From Candidatus Gastranaerophilales bacterium (GTDB lineage: Bacteria > Cyanobacteriota > Vampirovibrionia > Gastranaerophilales > Gastranaerophilaceae), in assembly GCA_910588555.1 (NCBI GenBank), contig CAJUPC010000023.1, forward strand, positions 1-32,304: a stretch of DNA of 32,304 nt. Direction: 5' to 3'. The position numbers were made by a program, and so were the translations under genes. The first letter of the stretch is position 1, and each line of letters starts with the position of its first letter. Below are positions 7,196 to 14,204 of the stretch, in pieces. The notes under the pieces were generated by a model. That model searched no databases. It was not told the DNA's origin and saw only the letters and a program-made list of their open reading frames with translations.

Positions 7196-8409
7196 AATAC
7201 GACATTGGCATAATAGGCGGCGGGCCGGCAGGGTATACGGCAGCATTTCAGGCAAGACAAAAAGGTTTGTCTGTTGTGCTATTTGAAAAAGATAAAATAG
7301 GCGGAGTATGTTTGAATAAAGGCTGTATTCCTACAAAAGCCATATTGCATTCCGCAGAAGTTTTTGAACAGATGAAATGTGCCGAAAATCTCGGATTGGT
7401 GTGCGAAGATATAAAAGTAGATTATGAAAAAGTTGTTGAACGCAAAGATAAAATTGTTGAAAAACTTAGAAAATCACTGGAACTTTCTTTGAAAAACGCA
7501 GGTGTTACAGTTGTGAATGCTGAAGTTTCCGCTGTCGATGAAAAAATTATTGCGAACGGTGAAATTTATGAGTGCGAAAAAATTATTACTGCAACCGGTT
7601 CAGCTCCGCGTGATTTTGATAATTTGAAGTTTGACCATGAATTTGTATTGAGTTCTGATGATATTTTGAACCTTAAAACTCTGCCTGAAAGTATTGTTAT
7701 TATCGGTTCGGGTGCAATCGGGATTGAATGGGCGAGGATATTTAATGCGTTTGGTGTCGACGTAAGCATTGTAGAACTTGCAGAACACCTTTTGCCGTTG
7801 GCTGATATTGAGGTTTCCAAACGTGTTGAAAGAATTTTTAAAGCTAAAAAAATTAAAATGTATCTTTCAAAAAGCGTTGAAACAATTCAAAATCGTGTTG
7901 TAACTTTGAATTCGGGAGAAACTATAGAACCTGAAATGGTACTTCTTGCGGTCGGCAGAAAACCTTTAAAAACGGATGGCTTGTGCATTGGTGACTCGTG
8001 TGGCAAAATCCAACTTGCGCATTTTGCCATAAAACAGGCTGTTGCAGAAATCAGCGGTGTTGAATTTGATGAAAATTTGGTACCGTCTGTTGTTTACGGC
8101 TGTCCTGAAATTGCATGGGTCGGAAAAAGAGAACAGGATTTAGAAGAAGGAACTTATCAAAAATCAAATATGTTGATTTCAGCACTCGGTAAATCGCATT
8201 GTGATGAATGCACGGAAGGGTTTATAAAAATTCTTTCTCAAAACGGCAAAATTGTGGGAGCACATATTGTTTCAAAAGAGGCGTCAGCATTAATCCAACA
8301 AATAACAATCGCTATGCAAAACAGCATAACGATTGATGATTTGAAAAAAGTTTGTTTTGCCCACCCGACATACTCGGAAGGTATTTTTGAGAGCCTTTTC
8401 AGGTTGTAA
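7192..8409 (+). CDS. lpdA: Dihydrolipoamide dehydrogenase-like protein with an internal deletion
   Basis: 405 aa from the ATG at 7192, chosen because MKYDIGIIGGGPAGYTAA is the usual N-terminus and the ATGA overlap couples it to alr. FAD-binding GIIGGGPAG, the redox disulfide GGVCLNKGCIPTK, the NAD-binding GSGAIGIEWA and the C-terminal active-site AHPTYSEG are all present. Family members are usually 450-475 aa. Here about 28-30 residues are missing between the GRKP motif (255-258) and the FAD-contacting GD (267-268), the stretch that normally reads like GVELDERGFIxVD...TNVPGIYAIGD. The reading frame is intact and the dimerisation domain follows normally, so the protein may still be active. lipA lies close by, consistent with lipoate-dependent metabolism such as a glycine-cleavage or 2-oxoacid complex. 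Confidence 0.85.
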   Translation: MKYDIGIIGGGPAGYTAAFQARQKGLSVVLFEKDKIGGVCLNKGCIPTKAILHSAEVFEQMKCAENLGLVCEDIKVDYEKVVERKDKIVEKLRKSLELSLKNAGVTVVNAEVSAVDEKIIANGEIYECEKIITATGSAPRDFDNLKFDHEFVLSSDDILNLKTLPESIVIIGSGAIGIEWARIFNAFGVDVSIVELAEHLLPLADIEVSKRVERIFKAKKIKMYLSKSVETIQNRVVTLNSGETIEPEMVLLAVGRKPLKTDGLCIGDSCGKIQLAHFAIKQAVAEISGVEFDENLVPSVVYGCPEIAWVGKREQDLEEGTYQKSNMLISALGKSHCDECTEGFIKILSQNGKIVGAHIVSKEASALIQQITIAMQNSITIDDLKKVCFAHPTYSEGIFESLFRL

Positions 8410-8425
8410 GTTTTTTGCGCTGGCC

Positions 8426-8449
8426 GTAGGTTGGCATTGCTATGCCGAC
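8426..8449 (+). repeat. REP-like element: GTAG plus imperfect palindrome
   Basis: GTAG (8426-8429) is directly followed by a palindrome with arms 8430-8437 (GTTGGCAT) and 8442-8449 (ATGCCGAC), loop TGCT, one G-U wobble. A GTAG head followed by a short palindrome is the definition of REP sequences mobilised by RAYT transposases. It sits in the 42-base gap between convergent genes, the usual REP location, and is clearly more GC-rich than its surroundings. No second copy was seen in this window. Confidence 0.55.
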
Positions 8450-8451
8450 AA

Positions 8452-8694
8452 TTAAATAGTACCTGTCCAGAACGGAGGTCTGCCAAAGTTCCAGTATGTG
8501 TTTGTCGGATTGTAATCTTTTCTTCTAAAAAGTTTTTTTCTTTTAACCTGAGTTTTGTCGCTTACTTTTTTGTCGCCGGTTACGGTTGTTTCTGTTGTTG
8601 TTTCAATCAAAGAACCCGGAACCTGATAAACTTCCGCATAAGCACATCCTGTAAAACATAATAAGCATAAAATTGTAATCAAATTTTTTTTCAT
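8452..8694 (-). CDS. Small exported protein, 80 aa
   Basis: A signal peptide (MKKNLITILCLLCFTGCAYAE) with cleavage probably after AYA; the FTGC at 14-17 is a possible but poor lipobox. The mature part is about 60 residues, threonine-rich then strongly basic (KTQVKRKKLFRRKD), ending NPTNTYWNFGRPPFW. The basic Arg/Lys patch may bind envelope polyanions, but that is speculation. GAAAGGAT precedes the start and makes a good ribosome binding site. Convergent with lpd, divergent from lipA. No family recognised. Confidence 0.7.
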   Translation of the reverse strand: MKKNLITILCLLCFTGCAYAEVYQVPGSLIETTTETTVTGDKKVSDKTQVKRKKLFRRKDYNPTNTYWNFGRPPFWTGTI

Positions 8695-8768
8695 ATTTAT
8701 CCTTTCGAAAGTTTTTGTATTTATTTATATTATACCTATTCAAAACATGAAAATCAATATTTTTGCTA

Positions 8769-8774
8769 TATAAT
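8769..8774 (+). promoter_or_regulatory. -10 element of lipA
   Basis: A consensus TATAAT ends seven bases before the lipA ATG. No good -35 hexamer is visible at 16-18 bases and no Shine-Dalgarno sequence lies in between, so a leaderless lipA transcript is likely if this is the promoter. Confidence 0.45.
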
Positions 8775-8781
8775 TTAAAAT

Positions 8782-9624
8782 ATGCAAAGAAGATTACCTG
8801 ATTATTTGAAAAGGCCTATTATTGATACGGACAAAACCCGTACGGTCAGAAAGATTTTGAAGACAAAATGTTTGAATACGGTTTGCGAAAACGCACGCTG
8901 CCCGAATAAAAACGAGTGTTATACAAAAAATACTGCGACTTTTTTGATTATGGGAAACAATTGTACAAGAAATTGTCGTTACTGTAATATTACTTGCAAT
9001 CGTCCCGAACCTTTGGATTTACAAGAACCTAAACATGTTGCGGAAGCTGTTAAGGATTTAGGGCTGAAATATTCTGTTATAACTTCTGTTACGCGTGATG
9101 ATTTGTGCGACGGCGGTGCCGAACATTTTGCAAATTGTATTTATGAAATCAAAAAGTTGTCGCCTGACGTTAAAATCGAAATTTTGACACCTGATTTTAA
9201 AGGTGATGAAAAATCGCTTGATATTATTATAAAAGCTCATCCCGATGTTTTTAATCATAATATCGAAACAGTGAGAGATGTATTTAAAACTGCTCGTCCG
9301 CAGGGAAATTACGATACATCGCTTGAGGTTTTGAAATACGTGAAAGATAACAGCGATATTTTGACAAAATCAGGTTTAATGATTGGTTTGGGCGAAACCT
9401 TTGAACAAATTGAAGAAACACTTTTTGACTTAAAAAATGTCGGATGTGATATTGTGACAATCGGTCAGTATATTCAGCCTTCTAAAGAACATTTGGAAGT
9501 TTCGAAATACTATACTCCCGATGAATACGAACAATTGAAAGCATTAGCTGACAAAATCGGCATAAAACATCATCAAATCGGACCGTTGGTAAGAAGTTCA
9601 TACAGAGCTGCAGATTTAATCTAG
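8782..9624 (+). CDS. lipA: Lipoyl synthase
   Basis: 280 aa, typical length. The auxiliary 4Fe-4S cluster cysteines C35, C40 and C46 (CX4CX5C) and the radical SAM cluster cysteines C61, C65 and C68 (CTRNCRYC) are present, as are SVTRDDLCDGGAEHF, the FNHNIETV segment and the C-terminal RSSYRA serine motif that ligates the auxiliary cluster. The enzyme inserts two sulfurs at C6 and C8 of protein-bound octanoyl groups. The near neighbour lpd uses the lipoyl product. No ribosome binding site is seen. The 3' end overlaps convergent tsaC by nine bases. Confidence 0.97.
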   Translation: MQRRLPDYLKRPIIDTDKTRTVRKILKTKCLNTVCENARCPNKNECYTKNTATFLIMGNNCTRNCRYCNITCNRPEPLDLQEPKHVAEAVKDLGLKYSVITSVTRDDLCDGGAEHFANCIYEIKKLSPDVKIEILTPDFKGDEKSLDIIIKAHPDVFNHNIETVRDVFKTARPQGNYDTSLEVLKYVKDNSDILTKSGLMIGLGETFEQIEETLFDLKNVGCDIVTIGQYIQPSKEHLEVSKYYTPDEYEQLKALADKIGIKHHQIGPLVRSSYRAADLI

Positions 9625-10191
9625 CTTTACAGCGCCCTGTCTGAAAATTCTCAACTCATTGCCCATTACGCCTGCTACTGTTGATTCCAAGCCTTTGCAG
9701 GAGTGACCGTAATCATGGATTATCAAGTCAGCAAGACCTTGCATGTTTTCAAGTGCCTGCTCGTAAGTTTTTGCAGACGGTTGATGAGATAGGTTTGCAC
9801 TCGTTGTTGCAAGAACGTGACCTTCCGCGGCTTCACAGATTTGTTTAAATATCTCATTGTCGGGAACTCGAATTCCGACGGTTTCCATGTTTGAAGTTAT
9901 GTAATAAGGTGTTTTTTCGCTCTTTTCTGTAACGATAGTCAAGGCTCCGGGGAAGTGTTTTTTTATCAAACGACATCCGATTTCAGGAATTGGTTTTACA
10001 TATTCCAAAAGGTGATAAGTTTCATTTGACATCAAAATAAGAGGTTTTTGCGCCTCGCGTTTTTTTATTTCGTAAATTTTTTTAACGGCTTTTTCGGATG
10101 TCGGCAGACAGCCCAAACCCCAGACAGTGTCTGTAACAAAGGCTATTACGCCGTCGTTTTCCAAAACTTTTTTTACTTCATCTTTGTTCAT
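9616..10191 (-). CDS. tsaC: Threonylcarbamoyl-AMP synthase (Sua5/YrdC family)
   Basis: 191 aa from the ATG at 10191, selected because AGAGGT lies five bases upstream and MNKDEVKKVLENDGVIAFVTDTVWGLGC is the usual N-terminus; the open frame extends 29 codons further into non-conserved sequence. The YrdC-fold motifs VTDTVWGLGC, IKKREAQKPLILM and ATTSANLSHQPS are intact. It makes threonylcarbamoyl-AMP from threonine, bicarbonate and ATP for the t6A modification of tRNAs. The C-terminal Sua5 domain is absent, so this is the short TsaC form. Confidence 0.92.
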   Translation of the reverse strand: MNKDEVKKVLENDGVIAFVTDTVWGLGCLPTSEKAVKKIYEIKKREAQKPLILMSNETYHLLEYVKPIPEIGCRLIKKHFPGALTIVTEKSEKTPYYITSNMETVGIRVPDNEIFKQICEAAEGHVLATTSANLSHQPSAKTYEQALENMQGLADLIIHDYGHSCKGLESTVAGVMGNELRIFRQGAVKLD

Positions 10192-10199
10192 AATACCTC

Positions 10200-10227
10200 T
10201 TGAAATTTTTTGAAAATGCGTTATAAT
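10200..10227 (+). promoter_or_regulatory. Candidate promoter for a rightward small RNA
   Basis: TTGAAA (10200-10205), a 16-base spacer, and a consensus TATAAT (10222-10227). No rightward ORF follows; the next strong signal is an intrinsic terminator ending at 10341. This implies a transcript of about 108 bases starting near 10234. Confidence 0.45.
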
Positions 10228-10238
10228 AAAAATAAGGG

Positions 10239-10271
10239 AGTTGGCTAAGCTCCGCTTAAGCTTAACCAACT
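10239..10271 (-). terminator. Terminator of the RHH/peptide transcript
   Basis: On the minus strand AGTTGGTTAAGC pairs with GCTTAGCCAACT, 12 base pairs with a single G-U, loop of nine bases, followed by CCCTTATTTTTATT. The G-U pair becomes a C-A mismatch on the plus strand, so the hairpin is better on the minus strand, downstream of the peptide ORF and before tsaC. Confidence 0.5.
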
Positions 10272-10281
10272 GTATCACCCC

Positions 10282-10359
10282 TTAATTGATTACTGCTAAA
10301 ATCAATTTGATTAAAAGCTCTATGATTAGTAGAGCTTTTTTAATTGCTCTTAGGTTCAT
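10282..10359 (-). CDS. 25-aa hydrophobic, amphipathic peptide (toxin-like)
   Basis: ATG at 10359 is preceded by AAGGAGGT with a five-base spacer, the strongest ribosome binding site in the window. The 25-residue product begins MNLRAIKKALLIIELL and ends IKLILAVIN: 15 of 25 residues are Leu, Ile, Val or Ala, with R4, K7, K8, E14 and K18 spaced as in an amphipathic helix. Length and character resemble small membrane toxins of type I systems or modulin-like peptides. It follows the RHH gene by 66 bases in the same direction and is probably co-transcribed. An antisense RNA appears to cover its 3' part, and an upstream ACCTCC can pair with its GGAGGT. Function is inferred from these features only; a regulatory or chance ORF remains possible. 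Confidence 0.5.
   Translation of the reverse strand: MNLRAIKKALLIIELLIKLILAVIN
10313..10341 (+). terminator. Rightward intrinsic terminator inside the peptide ORF
   Basis: Perfect 10-bp stem AAAAGCTCTA / TAGAGCTTTT with a seven-base loop, and six T residues at 10336-10341 on the plus strand. The minus strand has only four T after the stem, so the terminator is oriented rightward although no rightward gene precedes it; it fits the candidate small RNA. Confidence 0.6.
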
Positions 10360-10362
10360 CTT

Positions 10363-10410
10363 ACCTCCTTTCCGCCCATATCTATCACTATATGTTGTGA
10401 CGTCGGAGGT
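10363..10410 (-). promoter_or_regulatory. Possible sequestration of the peptide's ribosome binding site
   Basis: In the minus-strand RNA, ACCUCC (10410-10405) is exactly complementary to GGAGGU (10368-10363) in the peptide's ribosome binding site, giving a six-bp stem with a 36-base loop. The upstream copy sits in the RHH-peptide spacer. This could keep peptide translation low. Confidence 0.35.
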
Positions 10411-10425
10411 TTTTCAGGGCTTCCC

Positions 10426-10572
10426 TTATTTTGAATGTTCTTTTACGTAGTCGTTGACTAATTTTGTTCCAAGATTACCTGCTGTGCGATTTTGTTCTTC
10501 TGCTAATTTTTTGAATTTTTCGTAAATATCGTGGTCAACAAGTAATACAAATCTTTTTTTCTCTGTGCTCAT
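10426..10572 (-). CDS. Ribbon-helix-helix (CopG/Arc-like) transcription regulator, 48 aa
   Basis: A 48-residue protein, from MSTEKKRFVLLVDHDIYEKF to NDYVKEHSK. The layout is that of a RHH_1 domain: a short strand (RFVLLVD), helix 1 (HDIYEKFKKLAEEQ), a turn (NRTAGN) and helix 2 (LGTKLVNDYVKEH). Such proteins bind as dimers, inserting the strands into the major groove, and often repress their own operon. GGAAG lies five bases before the ATG. The promoter TTGAAA (10632-10637), 17-base spacer, TATTAT (10609-10614) lies within a phased TTGTAA array, so autorepression is likely. It diverges from a 73-aa gene and precedes the hydrophobic peptide gene in its own direction. Confidence 0.8.
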   Translation of the reverse strand: MSTEKKRFVLLVDHDIYEKFKKLAEEQNRTAGNLGTKLVNDYVKEHSK

Positions 10573-10676
10573 ACAACTTCCTTGTAATTAAATTGTAACT
10601 ATATTGCAATAATATACAAATTTTTATTGATTTTCAATTGTAAGTAAATTACAATTTTGTTGTAATTGAATTGTAA
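10571..10676. promoter_or_regulatory. Two clusters of 11-bp-phased TTGTAA operators over divergent promoters
   Basis: Hexamers start every 11 bases: 10571 (ATACAA, inverted), 10582 (TTGTAA), 10593 (TTGTAA), 10604 (TTGCAA); then 10638 (TTGTAA), 10649 (TTACAA, inverted), 10660 (TTGTAA), 10671 (TTGTAA). The pair 10636-10656 forms a perfect 8-bp palindrome with a five-base spacer. The first cluster covers the RHH leader just after its -10. The second covers the -10 (TACAAT, 10650-10655) and leader of the rightward promoter, whose -35 is TTGATT at 10627-10632 (17-base spacer). The phasing of one helical turn fits cooperative binding of RHH dimers on one DNA face. Confidence 0.7.
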
Positions 10677-10692
10677 CTAAAAGGAGAAAACA

Positions 10693-10914
10693 ATGATTGA
10701 CTACGAAGATATGGACGATTTGACGCATTTGAGCGATAAAGAAAAGTTAGAAATAATTCAGTATGAGATTAACAAGATTTTTGACCTTAATGAATTGTTG
10801 TTTCAGGCTCTGAAATATAGTGAAGACCTTGAATGTGTGCATGCATATATTTATGCCACATTTTTGATAGGGTCACATTCTACTAATATAAAAAAATGTT
10901 TCCTTAATGCTTAA
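10693..10914 (+). CDS. Hypothetical acidic protein, 73 aa
   Basis: Begins MIDYEDMDDLTHLSDKEKLE with an excellent AAGGAGA ribosome binding site seven bases upstream. It is acidic at the N-terminus and mostly helical, with a central hydrophobic stretch (HAYIYATFLIGSH) not long enough for a confident membrane helix. It is transcribed from an operator-covered promoter divergent from the RHH gene and so probably belongs to the same regulon. It overlaps the end of murJ by 11 bases. No family recognised. It is not a recognisable toxin of a known type II family, and the acidic N-terminus would be unusual for one. Confidence 0.7.
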   Translation: MIDYEDMDDLTHLSDKEKLEIIQYEINKIFDLNELLFQALKYSEDLECVHAYIYATFLIGSHSTNIKKCFLNA

Positions 10915-12490
10915 ATATCCTGTTTTTTAATTCTGTTGCGTATTCCATTCTGAAAAGCAAATTCAAAGCGGTATAAACCGCAAAGCAAACAATCGCAACT
11001 GTAGAAATTTTACATAATTCAAACACGTATTTCGGAAGCTCTACAAATTTGTCAAATCCGTATGCAACGACAAAGCATACAGCCAACGTAATCGCGCCTG
11101 CGAAGCACATCTTAAACAAATTTGTAAAAAGACTTTTGTAATCCATTCTTACTTTTTTATAAATCAATGCCCCTAAAACTACTGCATTGAATAGGGTTAC
11201 AAGCGAAGTAGAAAGCGTAATTCCGCCTATGCCCATTCCCATTTTGGTTATAAAGATTACGTTTAATAAATATTTTAAAACGATTGACGAAAACGCAACG
11301 ATGAAAGGCGTTTTGGAGTCATTAAACGAATAATAAACCCTTGTGATTGAGTCCCTGAAAACATAAGGCAAAATTGAAACAGACAAAAACCATAATGCTT
11401 CTGTTACCATAAAGGTTGCTGTCTTATCAAATGCCCCGCGTTCAAAAACAAGTCTTACAGCGTCATAGCCGACTGTCAAAATCCCGATAATAATAGGAAT
11501 TCCGACGAAGAAAAGAACGCCCACTCCTTTATTGAAATATGTTTTAATTCCGTTCAAATCCTTATCAGCCACAAGTCTTGAAAAAATCGGGAATAAAGGT
11601 ACAAGAAAAGCCGTAACCAAAATCCCTACAGGAAATTGGAAAACCCTGTTTGCATAACCGATTGCAGTCCATGCACCCTCTGAGATTGAGGAAGTGAAAA
11701 ACATATCAACATAAATATGGATTTGTCCGACAGTTGAACTTAACACTGCAGGGAATAAAAGTTCGGTGATTTCTTTGAAATTCGGATTGTTTACAAAATT
11801 GAAATTCGGCTTCCACAAAAATCCTAGCTTTCTTACATTCGGATACTGAATTATGAGTTGTAAAATTGCACCTATTGTGGTTGCCCATGCAAGTGCGTAA
11901 CCTTTTTGGTCATTTGGAACAGCCATTACAATTCCTATTATTGCCGCGCTCATTATGATTGGTGACAAATTCGGCAGCATAAACTGTTTATAAATTATCA
12001 AAATTCCGTAGTAAATTCCGACAATTCCCCCAATTACCAGCAAAGGTGTCATTATTTTCAAATGCTCTGCCGCAAGCGAAATCATTTCAGCCGAACCGCT
12101 TGAAATAATTAAACCCATAATAGGCTTTGCAAATACAAACATTATTACTGACAGAACTGCAAAAAATATTGTCGTTGCAGTCATAAATGTTGAATATAAT
12201 TTATTAACACATTCCTGAGGTTTTTCATTGAAATTTGGGATTAATTTTGAAAACACTGCAACAGTTGCGCTATGGAATGGACCACCCACTCCGCCGAGCA
12301 AGATTAATGACAATGACGGGATTTGGTAAGCATAATAGTAAGCGTCTGAAACCATTGACGCTCCGTAGTAGTTTGCGATAATTATGTCACGGACAAATCC
12401 TATAAGTTTACTGACTATTGTTACTACCGCGATAATCCATGCTGCTTTTAATACTGATGTTGTTTTGTCTGTATTACCACATGTACTCAT
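10904..12490 (-). CDS. murJ: Lipid II flippase MurJ (MviN)
   Basis: 528 aa from the ATG at 12490, which has GGAAAG seven bases upstream; an in-frame GTG two codons earlier is less likely. The protein is a polytopic MOP-superfamily member of about 14 membrane helices. The family hallmarks KLIGFVRDIIIANYYGAS near the N-terminus and VLFFVGIPIIIGI, FRDSITRVYYSFNDSKTP in the C-terminal half are visible. It moves lipid-linked peptidoglycan precursor across the inner membrane. It overlaps the upstream SpoIID-domain gene by 17 bases, so both belong to one leftward operon. Confidence 0.95.
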   Translation of the reverse strand: MSTCGNTDKTTSVLKAAWIIAVVTIVSKLIGFVRDIIIANYYGASMVSDAYYYAYQIPSLSLILLGGVGGPFHSATVAVFSKLIPNFNEKPQECVNKLYSTFMTATTIFFAVLSVIMFVFAKPIMGLIISSGSAEMISLAAEHLKIMTPLLVIGGIVGIYYGILIIYKQFMLPNLSPIIMSAAIIGIVMAVPNDQKGYALAWATTIGAILQLIIQYPNVRKLGFLWKPNFNFVNNPNFKEITELLFPAVLSSTVGQIHIYVDMFFTSSISEGAWTAIGYANRVFQFPVGILVTAFLVPLFPIFSRLVADKDLNGIKTYFNKGVGVLFFVGIPIIIGILTVGYDAVRLVFERGAFDKTATFMVTEALWFLSVSILPYVFRDSITRVYYSFNDSKTPFIVAFSSIVLKYLLNVIFITKMGMGIGGITLSTSLVTLFNAVVLGALIYKKVRMDYKSLFTNLFKMCFAGAITLAVCFVVAYGFDKFVELPKYVFELCKISTVAIVCFAVYTALNLLFRMEYATELKNRIFKH

Positions 12491-14204
12491 TTTCACACTT
12501 TCCGATTAATTCCACATACAATCTTAATCCCTTGTTAAATGCGCTTGTCTCTAAATCCGGTGAGCTGAATTTAACAGTGTTTCTTCCAACTTTTATATAT
12601 TTGGAAATATCTATTTCAACAAATCTTTTGTGTCCGAAAATTTCTTTTGGCATTTCAAACATCTGTTCGCGTCCGTTGATGTCCACAAGGAGTTTGTTTA
12701 TTCCGAATTTGTTATCAATTATAATTTTAGCTTCTTTATGCGGTGCGTAAAAACTTTGTTCAGCGCTTATTTGAGCCGAATTTGTAGATAAAATTATCGG
12801 TTTTGTCGCAAGCGTGATATCTGTATAATAGTGCTGTAAAATTTTGTCGTAAGATTTTTTTAGTTCTGTGCCCATAAATCCTGCACCGTACTGGCTTAAA
12901 CCGACACCGTGTCCGAAGCCGCCACCGTAAGCTTTAATTGATACGAGGCTGCCGTTTTCGTCCTGTTTGTTTTCAAATACTACGTTTGCAGAGGGCAATG
13001 CTTTGCCATTTTTTGTAAATAATCTGCGGATTACCAGTTCTTTAAACACTTTGTATGTTTGAGAACGGGTTACAATTTCCATTTCAATGATTTTTCCCGA
13101 CTCTCCGCGGCGCAGAACTTTAATTTCTGTCAAATCGTCAAGTTTGGCGCCTTTGTTAAAAGCCGGTTTAACAAATCCTGTTGCTGATTGCGCAGGAAGT
13201 GTTGTTTCAAGCGCGGTTTTTAATTCTTCCGTTGTCCATTCGCGTTCCCACCTAAAATAAGGAGAACGTATGTCATACGCTGTCGGTTTCGACTTATAGT
13301 AAGCGCTAGCTTTTTCTTCATCGTTAAGCTGTTCTTGACCGATAATGTCGGGTTTTGCTTTTAAATAAGGTTTTTCGTTTGACGGAAAAGCTTTTGTTAC
13401 AGGGTCCGAAAATGAATTTGAGTAGCTTTCAGTGTATCCGCCTGCTGTCGATGAATATTGGGCAAGGATTAAATCCCAGTTATAAATTGCTACAACGCCT
13501 TCGGTTTCTTTTACTGCCTGATTTGATAAAGGTTTTTCCGTATTTGCACCGAAATAAACCTGACTTGCGACGCTGTCTACTACATCATAATTCGGTGATG
13601 CCTTTGTTCTTGGCGAGAGAACATAGTTTCTTGCCGCAACACTTTGAGCTTTCAAGGCTTCAAGTCCGAATGCTACAGGCATTTCGTTTGGTACTACGCC
13701 TTTTAAGTATTCCTCAACTTCAATCATATTAACCAGATTGAATGTATTATTGTTATTTTTAATAAGCTCAAATGCACCATGATAAAGTGCCTGTTTTCCT
13801 GCGCGTTTCAAACCTGTTACGCCCAGAAGTCCGTAATTACTTGTGATTTGAACAGGACCTGTGACTTTTTCAGAATACTCGGGGGTTGTGATTGTAAAAA
13901 ATCCGTCTTTATAAGTGATTTTTATATTAATGTTTGCGCCTACATTTGCGATAAGCATTTTGTTGTCGTAAATTTGTGTGTCGCCTGTTCCGAAAAGTGT
14001 AATATTGTTGTATTGATATGTTCCGAAATTTGTTGTTCCGATACCGACTCTGACTACTTCTGATGACGGTTTGTTTTCTGTCACGATTGCCTGTTGAGCT
14101 GCCTGCAAGGTAGCTTCGGGAATATGCGGGATGATTTGTGCACTTGCGGGAAGTACAGTTAATAACGCCGCCGCAAGTATATAAGCTGTTATTTTACTTC
14201 CCAA
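12474..14204 (-). CDS. SpoIID/LytB domain protein
   Basis: 576 aa with a signal peptide (MGSKITAYILAAALLTVLPASAQ). The SpoIID domain spans about 155-465. It starts with the conserved VEEYLKGVVPNEMPVAFGLE segment, then LKAQSVAARNY, and ends with the family signature GGGFGHGVGLSQYGAGFM, followed by a helix and HYYTDI. SpoIID is a lytic transglycosylase acting on peptidoglycan glycan strands stripped of stem peptides; non-sporulating bacteria carry homologues for wall remodelling. A C-terminal region of about 110 residues after the domain looks like a beta-sandwich. The gene overlaps cysS upstream by 16 bases and murJ downstream by 17, tying wall remodelling and lipid II export together. Confidence 0.9.
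   Translation of the reverse strand: MGSKITAYILAAALLTVLPASAQIIPHIPEATLQAAQQAIVTENKPSSEVVRVGIGTTNFGTYQYNNITLFGTGDTQIYDNKMLIANVGANINIKITYKDGFFTITTPEYSEKVTGPVQITSNYGLLGVTGLKRAGKQALYHGAFELIKNNNNTFNLVNMIEVEEYLKGVVPNEMPVAFGLEALKAQSVAARNYVLSPRTKASPNYDVVDSVASQVYFGANTEKPLSNQAVKETEGVVAIYNWDLILAQYSSTAGGYTESYSNSFSDPVTKAFPSNEKPYLKAKPDIIGQEQLNDEEKASAYYKSKPTAYDIRSPYFRWEREWTTEELKTALETTLPAQSATGFVKPAFNKGAKLDDLTEIKVLRRGESGKIIEMEIVTRSQTYKVFKELVIRRLFTKNGKALPSANVVFENKQDENGSLVSIKAYGGGFGHGVGLSQYGAGFMGTELKKSYDKILQHYYTDITLATKPIILSTNSAQISAEQSFYAPHKEAKIIIDNKFGINKLLVDINGREQMFEMPKEIFGHKRFVEIDISKYIKVGRNTVKFSSPDLETSAFNKGLRLYVELIGKCENEYMW

Larger units (their letters stand above)
10234..10341 (+). ncRNA. Candidate antisense small RNA opposite the 25-aa peptide gene
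   Basis: Predicted from a promoter at 10200-10227 and a plus-strand terminator at 10313-10341. The 5' half would fold through arms 10239-10250 and 10260-10271 (one C-A mismatch), and the 3' half is the terminator. The RNA is fully complementary to the last 60 bases of the hydrophobic peptide ORF and to the 3' end of its mRNA. This 3'-overlap layout is that of type I toxin-antitoxin pairs such as txpA/RatA and bsrG/SR4. No expression evidence is available. Confidence 0.4.

Noticed and set aside
10571..10676. CRISPR-like or plasmid-iteron array
   Set aside because: The repeat unit is only six to eight bases at 11-base spacing with no unique spacers, and no replication or cas gene is near. A RHH operator explains it better.
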